Positions 8,418 through 17,323 of a stretch of DNA of 64,000 nucleotides are shown here, piece by piece. Position 1 is the stretch's first letter. Each line of letters opens with the position of its first letter. The translations under genes and the position numbers were made by a program. The stretch is from Streptomyces xanthophaeus. GTDB taxonomy: Bacteria; Actinomycetota; Actinomycetes; Streptomycetales; Streptomycetaceae. The DNA is taken from contig NZ_CP076543.1 of NCBI RefSeq assembly GCF_030440515.1, positions 7,231,001-7,295,000 on the forward strand, given 5' to 3'. Under the pieces are notes generated by a model, which worked only from the letters and a program-made list of their open reading frames with translations, had not been told where the DNA came from and made no database searches.

Positions 8418-9200
8418 ATGGCGGGCATCGAGTACAGCAGACCCGAACGGGACGCGCGCACACGGGCACGGACGACCGGTCCCGATGACCGGCCTCCCGG
8501 AGCGGAGAACCGAGCCGAACGCGGGGGATCCCCTCTGGAGTGCCCGAGCTGCCGGCGCTCCGACGAGGTCCGCGCCGTCCCGGCCGTCAGCCTCGGCGGG
8601 CAGCGCCGGTTCCACGAGGAGACCGGCGACGGCGACCGGCGCACCGACGTCCGCGAGATCGTCCCGCGGCTGGCCGACGCGCTGGCCCCGGCACCGCCGT
8701 CCCCGGATACCGCGGGGCGCACCGGGCTGGGCGTGCTGCTCGTCCTGGTGTCGATCGGTACGTTCATCGGCGGCGCGCTGGGCGGGAACTGGTTCACGGA
8801 CGCGCCCGCGGCCGAAGTGGACCACGGGTCGACGACGCTCTGGGGCGGCGCGACATGGGCCCCCGCGCCCGAGCCCGGGGCGGAGCTCCTGTTCCTGGCC
8901 TGGATCTCGGCGTTCGCCCTGCTGGGTGCGGCCCTGCTGATCGTCTCGACCGTGCGGACCCGACGGGCGTTCCGGGCCCGGGTCGCGGCCGGCCGGGTTG
9001 CCGCCGAGGACGTCTGGTCCCGTGGCTGGTGCTGCGCACGCTGCGCGGTGGTCCACTTCGCCGCCGGGCCGGGCATGACGCTGCAGGAGTTCCGTACGGC
9101 CGTCTGGAGCGCGGGCGGCTACGGAGAACTGGCCGAGGTCTACCGGGTGTCGGGGGCGACGCCGGCCCGGGTCACTGATCGGCCCCGCGCCGGGCGGTGA
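8418..9200 (+). CDS. Membrane protein with an N-terminal zinc-ribbon-like motif
   Basis: The 260-residue protein has a charged N-terminus, then CPSC at about residue 44 and a second pair, CARC, at about residue 206. The spacing could form a split zinc ribbon. Two hydrophobic segments lie at about residues 108-130 and 155-180. Segments such as LECPSCRRSDEVRAVPAV recur in Streptomyces membrane proteins of unknown function. GGGGGAAG just before ATG 8418 fixes the start. The last 29 bp overlap the convergent SRPBCC gene. Confidence 0.8.
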   Translation: MAGIEYSRPERDARTRARTTGPDDRPPGAENRAERGGSPLECPSCRRSDEVRAVPAVSLGGQRRFHEETGDGDRRTDVREIVPRLADALAPAPPSPDTAGRTGLGVLLVLVSIGTFIGGALGGNWFTDAPAAEVDHGSTTLWGGATWAPAPEPGAELLFLAWISAFALLGAALLIVSTVRTRRAFRARVAAGRVAAEDVWSRGWCCARCAVVHFAAGPGMTLQEFRTAVWSAGGYGELAEVYRVSGATPARVTDRPRAGR

Positions 9201-9660
9201 GCCGCCGGTCGAGGGCTCGGACCGCGGTGCGGAAGGAGTGGCCCAGGCCCGGGCGGGCGGCGGCCAGGCCGAGGCGGAACGGGGTCGGCCCGTCCGCCGC
9301 GAAGGTCCATCGGACGTGCGTGCCGGTACCGGCCGGGGTCAGTCGCCACTCCTCCAACAGCGCCCGCACCCCGGGGACGTTGGTGGTGTCGACCCGGTAC
9401 GCGTAACGCCGCTCGGGATCGGCGGCCATGACGGTCTCCTGGAAGCGCACCCCGCCCTTCAGCCTGATCTCGCGGCCCGCGCCCCCGTGCGTGGGGCGGG
9501 CCAGTGTCACCGCCCCGAACCAGTCGGCCCAGCCCTCCACTTCCTCGGCGAGCGCCTGGTACACGGCCTCGGCAGGCGCCGCGGTGTCGGTGGCGAAGAC
9601 CAGCCGGACCGGCGCGTCGTCGATGAAGTCGAGCCCCACCGGTCGGAGTCGGCGAGCCAT
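9172..9660 (-). CDS. SRPBCC / START-like domain protein
   Basis: The 162-residue product reads as a single lipid- or ligand-binding SRPBCC fold. It opens with a strand (PVRLVFATDTAAPAEAVYQALAEEVEGWADWFGAV) and ends with a long helix (GLGHSFRTAVRALDRRL), the usual polyketide-cyclase/dehydrase layout. The ATG at 9660 is the natural start. The gene overlaps its convergent neighbour tail-to-tail by 29 bp. Ligand unknown. Confidence 0.85.
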   Translation of the reverse strand: MARRLRPVGLDFIDDAPVRLVFATDTAAPAEAVYQALAEEVEGWADWFGAVTLARPTHGGAGREIRLKGGVRFQETVMAADPERRYAYRVDTTNVPGVRALLEEWRLTPAGTGTHVRWTFAADGPTPFRLGLAAARPGLGHSFRTAVRALDRRLTARRGADQ

Positions 9661-9912
9661 GGGCGGTACCCCCTGGGGTGAGGTGCTGAACAGGCGTGCG
9701 CGCCACCATAGCCCCGTACGCGTGAGAAGTCCGTAGCGATCCCGACCGATCCGGACCGGTCCCGAGTGAACCCGTCCGGCCCTGTCCTGGCCCTGTCCGG
9801 CCTCGTCCGATCTCTGTCGATCTCTGCCGATTCCCGCGCGGGACCTGGGCAGCGGGTCCGCCGCGCGGGATGCTGGAGCCGCGCCGATCCCGCCCCGCGA
9901 GCGGAGGCCGCT

Positions 9913-12309
9913 GTGCCCGACCGCCCCCAGCCCGACCCCTCCCCGTCCCGCACCCTGCCCGACACCCCCCTCGCCCTCGAACTCCTGGTCCACGGAGTCG
10001 CCGGCGCCGCCCCCGGCGAGCTGCTCGGCGACCCGCGCACCGTCCGTGTCACCGGCGACTCCACCGCCGCCGTCTTCCGCCGCACCGAGGACGCCGACGC
10101 CGAGACCCACCCCGAGCGGTACGCCGGACGGCCCGTACCCGAGGCCTACTGTTGGTCCCGGCTCACCTCCGGCAACGGCGCCCGCGCCCTGTGGCTGCTG
10201 CTCCTGCCCTTCATGGTGGCCAACCTCGCCCACTGGGCCCGGCCGGCCACACCCGCCGCCGACCCCGCGCCGCGCGCCGTGCGCACGTACGGGGTCCTCG
10301 TACGGATCCTCGCCCTCAGCCTGACCGTGCTGCTCATCGCAGCCGCCTGCGAGGTCGCGCTCGACCTCCTCGCCTGGCAGTGCGCGGGCGCCGGGACCTG
10401 CGCCGGCTCCCGATTCCGCTCCTGGCTGGGCTTCCTCGCGCCCGGAGGAGGCTGGTGGGCCCAGCCCGGGCGGCGCCTCGCCCTCGGGGCCCTGGTCCCC
10501 GCCGCGCTGACCGGGCTGCTCTGGTACCTGTCGAACCGCACCTGGAGCGCCTACGAGTCCCAGCCCCCGCCCGCCAGAACCGCCGATCCGGACACCGTGT
10601 CGGACCCCGTGCCCGCGCTCGGGCGCCCCGGATTCTGGTACGGCCGCCGGCTCGTGGCCCGGCTGCGCGCCGCGCACACCGCCGCCGGGCTGCTCACCGT
10701 GGCGGTGGCCGTCTCCGTGCCGACCGCCCGCCACGACCGCCGGGCCGGCGCACCCGTCCTCGCGGTCCTCGGTACGCTCACGCACGTCCTGCTCGCCGCC
10801 GGGGCCGTCAGCGTGGCCTGGGTCGTCTGCCGGCGCGGCCGCACCGAGGACCGGGCCGACCACCGCCTCGACCGGGCCGCCGTCACCCTGCTGCCCGGCG
10901 CCGCCCTCGCCCTGCTCGCCGCCGTCCTCGTGCACGCCTGCTGGTCGCGCCCGGACTGGACCGCCACCGGACGGCTCCCCGGGGACCTGGCCTTCGGCGT
11001 GCTCATGCTGGGTCAGGGGCTCTGCGTGCTCGCCCTCGCCGCCGTCGGCCGCCACCTGTACCGCAGGGCCCCCGACCCGGCGACGGCCCTGTACGGCCTC
11101 GGCGGGCCCGCCGTCGCCATGCTCGGCTGCGCGCTCGGCGGGGTGATGTCCGGCGGGGTCGCGCAGCGCGTCGCCGACTGGCTGGACGGGGGAGCCACGC
11201 CCGGCATGCCGGGCGCCCCGCTGGCGGGGCCGCCGGTCCTGCTGTCCTGGCAGGCCGCCGTACTGCCCCCGCTGCTCCTCGTACTGGCGCTGCTCGCGGG
11301 CTGGTTCGCGGTGCTCGGAGCCCGGGCGCGGGGCCGGCTCGCCGCCGCCGTGGCCGCCGAGTACCCGGGGGAGACACCGGACCTCGCCCGCAGCCGCAGG
11401 ATCGCCGGGGCGCGCACTGCGGCCGCGCTCACCGACTCCGCGCCCTGGTTCGTGGCCGCCGTCTCCGGGATCACCCTGGTACTCGGCGCCGGCGCGCTGG
11501 CCGGGGCCTGGTTCAGCGGCAAGGTCCCGGGCGAGGCCGCCCGGGGGACCGTGCCGCTGCTGGAAGCCGCCGCCCGCGCCGCCCAGGACGCCGGGTCCTG
11601 GCTCATCGGCCTGGGCATCGCCGCCTTCATCGCCTGGGGCCGCCGCGCCTACCGGGACCCCGCCGCCCGCCGGACCATAGGGATCCTGTGGGACGTCGGC
11701 ACCTTCTGGCCGCGCGCCGCCCACCCCTTCGCGCCGCCCTGCTACGCCGAGCGGGCCGTACCGGACCTGACCTGGCGGATGGCCGGCTGGACCGGCCGCA
11801 CCGGCGGCCGCCTGGTCATCTCCGGCCACTCCCAGGGCAGCGTGCTCGCCGCGGCGGCCGTCTGGCAACTGCCGCCGCCCGCCCGCCGCCGGGTCGCCCT
11901 GCTCACCTACGGATCCCCGCTCGGCCGCCTCTACGGCCGCTGGTTCCCCGCCTACTTCGGCCCGGGGCCGCTCACCGCCCTGCACCGCGAGGTCGACTGC
12001 TGGCGCAACCTCTGGCGGGCCACCGACCCCATCGGCGGGCCGGCGCTGCCCGGCGCGGAGCCGGACGTGGACCGCGGCCCGCTCGCCGACCCGCTCGCCT
12101 ACGGGCGCAGCGCCCGCCATCCGCTGCCCGCCCCGATCCTGGGCCACTCCGACTACCAGGCCGATCCGGCCTTCGCCGCCGAACGCGACGCCCTGCTCGC
12201 CCGGTTGGACGCCGCCGCACGGGCCGAGGTACCGGGGCAGCGGGTCGTGGTCAGCAAGGAGCGGGCTGGACCGGCAGTGCCGGCAGATCCGCCGGGAACA
12301 GCAGGGTGA
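9913..12309 (+). CDS. Large integral membrane protein with alpha/beta-hydrolase (lipase-like) motif
   Basis: The 798-residue protein begins ALELLVHGVAGAAPGELLGD, a lipase-style HGV oxyanion strand. About eight to ten hydrophobic segments spread over residues 85-590 follow. A C-terminal soluble region carries SGHSQGS at about residue 636, the GXSXG nucleophile elbow, then LLTYGSPLGRLYG and DCWRNLWRATDPIGG, which are typical of lipases. The hydrolase fold therefore seems split around a membrane domain. GTG at 9913 is chosen because GGAGG lies five bases before it. The 3' end overlaps the convergent beta-helix/AAA gene by 59 bp. Substrate unknown; probably lipid or ester. Confidence 0.8.
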   Translation: MPDRPQPDPSPSRTLPDTPLALELLVHGVAGAAPGELLGDPRTVRVTGDSTAAVFRRTEDADAETHPERYAGRPVPEAYCWSRLTSGNGARALWLLLLPFMVANLAHWARPATPAADPAPRAVRTYGVLVRILALSLTVLLIAAACEVALDLLAWQCAGAGTCAGSRFRSWLGFLAPGGGWWAQPGRRLALGALVPAALTGLLWYLSNRTWSAYESQPPPARTADPDTVSDPVPALGRPGFWYGRRLVARLRAAHTAAGLLTVAVAVSVPTARHDRRAGAPVLAVLGTLTHVLLAAGAVSVAWVVCRRGRTEDRADHRLDRAAVTLLPGAALALLAAVLVHACWSRPDWTATGRLPGDLAFGVLMLGQGLCVLALAAVGRHLYRRAPDPATALYGLGGPAVAMLGCALGGVMSGGVAQRVADWLDGGATPGMPGAPLAGPPVLLSWQAAVLPPLLLVLALLAGWFAVLGARARGRLAAAVAAEYPGETPDLARSRRIAGARTAAALTDSAPWFVAAVSGITLVLGAGALAGAWFSGKVPGEAARGTVPLLEAAARAAQDAGSWLIGLGIAAFIAWGRRAYRDPAARRTIGILWDVGTFWPRAAHPFAPPCYAERAVPDLTWRMAGWTGRTGGRLVISGHSQGSVLAAAAVWQLPPPARRRVALLTYGSPLGRLYGRWFPAYFGPGPLTALHREVDCWRNLWRATDPIGGPALPGAEPDVDRGPLADPLAYGRSARHPLPAPILGHSDYQADPAFAAERDALLARLDAAARAEVPGQRVVVSKERAGPAVPADPPGTAG

Positions 12310-14716
12310 GCTCGTCCGTACTGGGCTCCGCGAGCTGGGCCACCCGGCCCGCGTGCCGCTCCACCATCGACTCGAAGGTCTGGCGGGCCGTACGGCCGTT
12401 GCCGAAGGCCGGGCCCTTGGGCAGTTCCGTGAAGTAGGCCAGCAACGCCTGCGACGTGCCGTCCCCGAGCCGGTACTCGTGCTCCTCCGCCTGCTGTTCC
12501 ACGATCCGCAGCAGTTCCCCCGGCCCGTAGTCGCCGAAGGTGATGGTCCGCGAGAACCGCGAGGCCACCCCCGGATTCACCGTCAGGAAGCGCTCCATCT
12601 CCGCCGTGTACCCGGCGACGATCACGACCACCGCGTCCCGGTGGTCCTCCATCAGCTTCACCAGCGTGTCGATCGCCTCGCGCCCGAAGTCCCGTCCCGA
12701 GTCCTCAGGCGCCAGCGCGTACGCCTCGTCGATGAACAGCACCCCGCCGCGCGCCCGGTCGAAGGCCTCCTGCGTACGGATCGCCGTGGAGCCGATGTGC
12801 TCGCCGACCAGGTCCACCCGGGACACCTCGACCAGGTGCCCGCGCTCCAGCACCCCGAGCGAGGCCAGGATCTCCCCGTACAGCCGGGCGACCGTGGTCT
12901 TGCCGGTGCCGGGGGAGCCGGTGAAGACCAGGTGCCGGCGCACCGAGGCGGCCTTCAGGCCCGCCAGCTGCCGCCGCCGGCCCACCTCGATCATGTCGGT
13001 GAGCGCCCGCACCTCGCGTTTGACGCTGTCCAGGCCCACCAGCGCGTCGAGCCGGCCCAGCATCTCGCCGGAATCCGGCGCGGCGGCCGCCGGACCGCCC
13101 TCCGCCCCGTCCGCGGGCCGCGGTACGGAAGGCGCGGGCGTCCGAGCCGGCTGTGCCACGGGGCTCTGCGTCCCGGTGGCCGTACGGATACCCGCCCGCG
13201 CCCCGGCGGGCGCGCCGCCGGGAGCGGCCCGGTCGGCGAGACGGGCGCCGGACTCGTCGCCGGTGCACTCCTCGGCGATCGGCCCGTCCTCGGGGACCTC
13301 GTAGCCCCCGCGGGCACAGCGCTCGGTGTGGCAGCGCGTCAGCGTGGTGCGGCAGCCGTCCATGACGTGGAAGCCGAAGCCGGAACTGCCCGTCACCCGG
13401 CAGGCCGTGAAGGTGCCCCGGCCACCGGCCGACACGTAGAAACCGGCCTCGGCGGGGGAGGTGACCGTGCACCGCTCCAGCGTGGGGTCGGCGCCCTTGG
13501 TGACGATCACACCGGTCTGAACGGCGTCGATCGTGCAGCCGGAGAGCGTGCCGCCGCTGCCGTGGTCGCGGAACCAGGCCCCGGTCGCCGCCTCGCGGAT
13601 CCGGCAGTCGTCGAGCTGTGCCGTGGCCCCGTCACTCACGGAGACGGCGGTGTTGCGCACCTGGGACAGATCGCTGTCGACCACGTCGACGCGCGATCCG
13701 CGGTCGAGCACGAACAGCGCGTCCGGCACGTCGTGCACCCGGCAGGAGTCGAGGGAGACGGTTGCCCCGTCACTGATCCACACCGCCGGATAGTCACCCG
13801 TACTGTCGTGGATCTCGCAGGACTCGGCATCCACCCGGGTGCCCGGGTCCCACACGGACAGGCCGTTGCGGCCGAACCGGCGCACGGTGGTGCGGCTGAG
13901 GGTGAGCACCGAACGGGACCGCAGATCGACCGCGTTCTCCGGGATGTCGTGGATGTCGCAGCCGGTCAGGGTGAGCACCGCGTCGGTGTCGAGCGTGACC
14001 CCGTCGGCCGAGGTGCGGTGCACCGAGCAGTCGGTGAGCCGGGCCGTGGCGCGCGCGGCGATCTGCACCCCGGCGCCCTTGATCTCGTACACCTCGCAGC
14101 CCAGCGCCTCCAGCCCCGAGCCCTCGCCGGTGACCCCGATGCCCGCGCCCGTGGCGTGGTGGATCCTGCAGCGTTCCAGCCGGGGCCGGCCGCCACCGCG
14201 CACCGAGACGCCGTTCTGCCCGGCGGCCACGACCTCGCACTCCTCGAACACCCCGCCGCCACCGTCCAGTACGGCGATGCCGACGCCGGCCGGATTCTCC
14301 ACCGTGCACCGCCGTACCAGGGGCCGGGCTCCGGAGCCGCGTACCTCGATGCCGGCGGCGGAGTGGGTGCTCACCCGCAGATCGGTGAGCTCGGGGCAGC
14401 CTTCCTCCACCAGCAGCGCGGGCGCCGCCCGGTCCTGGCCCTCCAGATAAAGGTCCTGGACCACGGCCGAGGCGCGCACGGTCAGCGCGACCCCGTCGAG
14501 CGGGGCGATCCGCACCGACCCCGCCCCGGCCTCGGGCCCGCGCAGGGTGACGGCACGGTCCAGCACCAGGTTCTCGCGGTAGGTGCCGGGAGCGATCGTC
14601 AGCACGTCCCCGTCGCCCGCGGCGGCGAGCGCGGCGGTCAGCGTCGGATACTCACCGGAGCGGCGCCGCCACCGCGAAGTCCCGCCGTGCGTCACCTGGA
14701 CCGTGCCCTGAACCAT
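12251..14716 (-). CDS. Right-handed parallel beta-helix / CbxX-CfqX (SpoVK, EccA)-type AAA+ ATPase fusion
   Basis: The 821-residue protein has residues ~15-480 made of repeated ~23-residue coils (SCRVHDVPDALFVLDRGSR, GCDIHDIPENAVDLRSRS and similar). These are typical of pectin-lyase-like beta helices. A Pro/Ala linker follows, then an AAA+ module with LDALVGLDSVKREVRAL, Walker A GSPGTGKTT (~597) and Walker B VLFIDEAYAL (~657). That module is closest to the CbxX/CfqX family found in type VII secretion EccA and sporulation SpoVK. By analogy the helix may bind a protein or sugar surface while the ATPase remodels a partner. No ESX genes are nearby. Confidence 0.92.
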   Translation of the reverse strand: MVQGTVQVTHGGTSRWRRRSGEYPTLTAALAAAGDGDVLTIAPGTYRENLVLDRAVTLRGPEAGAGSVRIAPLDGVALTVRASAVVQDLYLEGQDRAAPALLVEEGCPELTDLRVSTHSAAGIEVRGSGARPLVRRCTVENPAGVGIAVLDGGGGVFEECEVVAAGQNGVSVRGGGRPRLERCRIHHATGAGIGVTGEGSGLEALGCEVYEIKGAGVQIAARATARLTDCSVHRTSADGVTLDTDAVLTLTGCDIHDIPENAVDLRSRSVLTLSRTTVRRFGRNGLSVWDPGTRVDAESCEIHDSTGDYPAVWISDGATVSLDSCRVHDVPDALFVLDRGSRVDVVDSDLSQVRNTAVSVSDGATAQLDDCRIREAATGAWFRDHGSGGTLSGCTIDAVQTGVIVTKGADPTLERCTVTSPAEAGFYVSAGGRGTFTACRVTGSSGFGFHVMDGCRTTLTRCHTERCARGGYEVPEDGPIAEECTGDESGARLADRAAPGGAPAGARAGIRTATGTQSPVAQPARTPAPSVPRPADGAEGGPAAAAPDSGEMLGRLDALVGLDSVKREVRALTDMIEVGRRRQLAGLKAASVRRHLVFTGSPGTGKTTVARLYGEILASLGVLERGHLVEVSRVDLVGEHIGSTAIRTQEAFDRARGGVLFIDEAYALAPEDSGRDFGREAIDTLVKLMEDHRDAVVVIVAGYTAEMERFLTVNPGVASRFSRTITFGDYGPGELLRIVEQQAEEHEYRLGDGTSQALLAYFTELPKGPAFGNGRTARQTFESMVERHAGRVAQLAEPSTDELTLLFPADLPALPVQPAPC

Positions 14717-14862
14717 GGTGCTGTCGTGCCCCCACCCTCGTACTCGCGCTGCCGATACGACCGATGCCACTGAAGTCTGACGTCACCGCAGCCACCGAAG
14801 TCACTGGAGCGACCGATCCGGCCGCTCCACCGTAGCGCGCGCGGAGCCGATGAGCTGCCAGG

Positions 14863-15498
14863 TCAACTGCCCGCGCCCGCTCGGCCCCAGTCCGGTCCTG
14901 CCGCCGCCCAGGCCCGGTCCAGACGTATGTACCGCCGATGCATGAGCCGCCGTACGACCAGCCGCCGGACCGTCTCCACCAGTGTGGCCACGCAGATCGC
15001 GGCGGCCAGCCCCGCCATCCCCGCGTGGAACACGGCCGCGGACGGGTCGAGCGGCTGCCCCACCAGCCGGCCGCGCGCGTCGGTCCAGATCCGGAACCGC
15101 TCGCCGGGCCGCGGCGGTTCCTCCGCGGCCGGCACCGTGCCCTGATGGCTGCTGCCGTCCGGCGCGGTCCACGAGGCCACGATCTGCGTCCGGTGCGGGG
15201 CCGTCCGCTGTGCCGACGTGTCGGCCGAGGCGCTCGCCGAAGCGCCCGCGCCCGTGGCCGCCGCCGACTCCGGGGCGGGCCGCAGGACCACCGCCGGGAC
15301 GAGATGACGCTCCTGCCGCTGCTCGTGCGCGGCCTGCTGAAGGGTACCGTCCACCTGCAGGCCCGCGACCCAGCCGATGGCCGGGGCCACCACCAGGACA
15401 CACACCAGCGCGGCGAACGCCACCCACGCCTCGAAAAGATCGGTCGGGCGGCGCAGCGGATTGCGCCGCCAACGCCACACACCCATTGCTGTCCGCAC
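14863..15498 (-). CDS. Rv1733c-family membrane protein
   Basis: The 211-residue protein has two transmembrane segments, at about residues 26-47 and 148-172, around an extracytoplasmic domain (RTQIVASWTAPDGSSHQGTVPA, RIWTDARGRLVGQPLDP). The GVWRWRRNPLRRPTDLFEAW opening and the RIWTD pattern match the Rv1733c family recalled from mycobacteria and Streptomyces. GTG at 15498 has GGGGGAG seven bases upstream; the ATG at 15486 has no usable site. Function unknown. Confidence 0.87.
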   Translation of the reverse strand: MRTAMGVWRWRRNPLRRPTDLFEAWVAFAALVCVLVVAPAIGWVAGLQVDGTLQQAAHEQRQERHLVPAVVLRPAPESAAATGAGASASASADTSAQRTAPHRTQIVASWTAPDGSSHQGTVPAAEEPPRPGERFRIWTDARGRLVGQPLDPSAAVFHAGMAGLAAAICVATLVETVRRLVVRRLMHRRYIRLDRAWAAAGPDWGRAGAGS

Positions 15499-15695
15499 GG
15501 TCCGGCTCCCCCAACCTGTGCCAGTCTCCGCCTGCCTGCGCCTCTGTCCTGTTTGATCCAACGGCTTGGTCGTGCCAGTTGGTTCCAGCGCGGGCGCCGA
15601 GCCCCTCGAAGGTGTCAATCCGGGCGGCCGGTCGCCGGTCCGCGACCACCCGCCCGCCCCTCATGTCCCACCTGCCCCAGACGACACCGGACGGG

Positions 15696-16520
15696 TCACG
15701 CGAGGACACGAACCTCGTCGCCGACGCGCACCGTACCCAGCCGCACCGGTACCAGGAGCCGCCCGAACGCGAGCGACTTGCCGATCCGCCGGTGCCTGGC
15801 CAGGGTCTTCAGCGGTTCCTTGCCCCGTTGCGCCGTCTCCTGGTCGGTGGTGGTGACGACGCACCGCCCGCATTCGCGCGCACCGCGGAAGACGGCATCG
15901 CCGATCGCGATGCGGAGCCAGCCGTCCTCGGCCCACGCCTCGGCGCCGGAAACCACCACATTGGGGCGGAATCGGTTCATCGGCAGGGGGCCTTCCTCAG
16001 GATGGTCCCCCTGTGCGATCAGCGAGTTGAGCGCGTCCAGCGAGGCGAGCGTGGTGATCAGCAGCGGATAGCCGTCGGCGAGGCTCACCGTCTCGCCCGG
16101 CAGGGCGTAGTCCGGGTCCACGGGACGGCGTACCGCCGGATCATCCATGTGCACCAGCCGTACCGGCTCCCCGAGGTACGCGCTGAACCAGTCGGCCGCG
16201 GTGGTCGCCGCGGCCACGGTCTCGACCTTCTTCCCGAACAGCATCGCCGGCTCCAGCGGACCCGGCTCGGGCACCTCCACGGACAGCTCCGCCATACCCG
16301 GCGCCGTCACCGCGATCCGGCCGCCGCCCGTGGGACGGGCCGTGGCCAGGGCGAGGCGTGGATGGCGGCGTTGGGTGATGACCGTGCCCTCGGGATCGAT
16401 CAGCGCCCAACGTCGGTCCCCGGACAGACCCCAGGGCTCCACGGCCACCTCGTCGGGAGCGGTCCCCGCTACCGATTTGACGGGATGGATGTGGAGCGCC
16501 TGGACGTGCAAGTTCGACAT
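15696..16520 (-). CDS. MOSC domain protein with N-terminal beta-barrel
   Basis: The 274-residue protein starts with the MOSC_N barrel (LHIHPVKSVAGTAPDEVAVEPWGLSGDRRWALID). It continues into the MOSC domain with PLPMNRFRPNVVVSGAEAWAEDGW and the conserved cysteine in ECGRCVVTTTDQETAQ. The family includes mARC-like molybdenum enzymes that reduce N-hydroxylated compounds; the Cys is the expected molybdenum ligand. The gene is not near cofactor-synthesis genes here. Confidence 0.92.
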   Translation of the reverse strand: MSNLHVQALHIHPVKSVAGTAPDEVAVEPWGLSGDRRWALIDPEGTVITQRRHPRLALATARPTGGGRIAVTAPGMAELSVEVPEPGPLEPAMLFGKKVETVAAATTAADWFSAYLGEPVRLVHMDDPAVRRPVDPDYALPGETVSLADGYPLLITTLASLDALNSLIAQGDHPEEGPLPMNRFRPNVVVSGAEAWAEDGWLRIAIGDAVFRGARECGRCVVTTTDQETAQRGKEPLKTLARHRRIGKSLAFGRLLVPVRLGTVRVGDEVRVLA

Positions 16521-16567
16521 GAGGGCATCCTGCCAGCCCTTCCGCTGCCCCGCGTCTCAGAGCCCCC

Positions 16568-17077
16568 TCAGTAGCCGCGTCCCTGGTAGGGGCGGCCGTA
16601 CGGGTCCTCGTACGAGGCGGCCGGCACCGGTGCGGGCACCTGCATCGGACGCGGCGCGGCCGGGCGCATCGCCTCGTACCCGGTGGCCATGGCGACCGGG
16701 CGGGGCTGCTGCGGCTGGGGCTGCGGCATGTATCCGCCGCGGGCCGCCATCGGCTGCTGCTGCGGGATGTACGGGGCCGGGGCCTGCTGCAGCGGCATCG
16801 GCTGCGGGGCCGACTGCTGCTGGTACGGATATCCGTACCCCGAGGTCTGTTGCTGCTGGGGCTGGGCCGGCGGCAGCGCGGGCATCGACGATGCGAGGGC
16901 CGGCAGGTACCCGCCGCTCGAGTATCCGGCGCTCGGGGACTCGTAGGCGGCCGGGACGCGGATCGGGGCGATCTGCGGAGTGCCGCGTTCGGCGACGAGG
17001 GAGTCGTAGATGGGGGTGTCCGGGAAGGAGGGCGCGGAGTAGTAACCGCCGCCATAAGTGGAGCGGGGGGAGGTCAT
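16568..17077 (-). CDS. Gln/Pro/Tyr-rich low-complexity protein (DUF6643-like)
   Basis: The 169-residue product has a conserved-looking head (MTSPRSTYGGGYYSAPSF, TPIYDSLVAERGTPQIAPIRVP). After it comes a long disordered tail of Gln, Pro, Tyr and Met, ending DPYGRPYQGRGY. The head matches my memory of Streptomyces DUF6643. Such a composition suggests an unstructured protein able to bind partners or phase-separate, which is inference only. A palindrome lies about 60-85 bp upstream. Confidence 0.75.
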   Translation of the reverse strand: MTSPRSTYGGGYYSAPSFPDTPIYDSLVAERGTPQIAPIRVPAAYESPSAGYSSGGYLPALASSMPALPPAQPQQQQTSGYGYPYQQQSAPQPMPLQQAPAPYIPQQQPMAARGGYMPQPQPQQPRPVAMATGYEAMRPAAPRPMQVPAPVPAASYEDPYGRPYQGRGY

Positions 17078-17137
17078 GGGACCTAAGTTAAGCCCACGAC
17101 TTCACCGGGTCCATAGCGAGGTGTCGTCAACCCCGCG

Positions 17138-17161
17138 CTGACCTGCATATTCCCAGGTCAG
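17138..17161. promoter_or_regulatory. Perfect inverted repeat upstream of the DUF6643-like gene
   Basis: CTGACCTG (17138-17145) and CAGGTCAG (17154-17161) are perfect 8-bp arms around an AT-richer 8-base spacer. This fits an operator of about two helical turns, in the control region of the downstream minus-strand gene. A hairpin role is also possible. Confidence 0.45.
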
Positions 17162-17323
17162 GGCCTCACCTTTCACTTGACGTTCACGTGCACGATTCGC
17201 CACTTCCGCCCCATCTTGTTCGTACTCGTACTCACCGGTCGGGTGTTGCACCGACTTCGCGCTGACGCAGCGTCACAACGCGGTGACCTCGGATGACTCT
17301 GTTCCGGGGGGCAGTTCGCCGTT

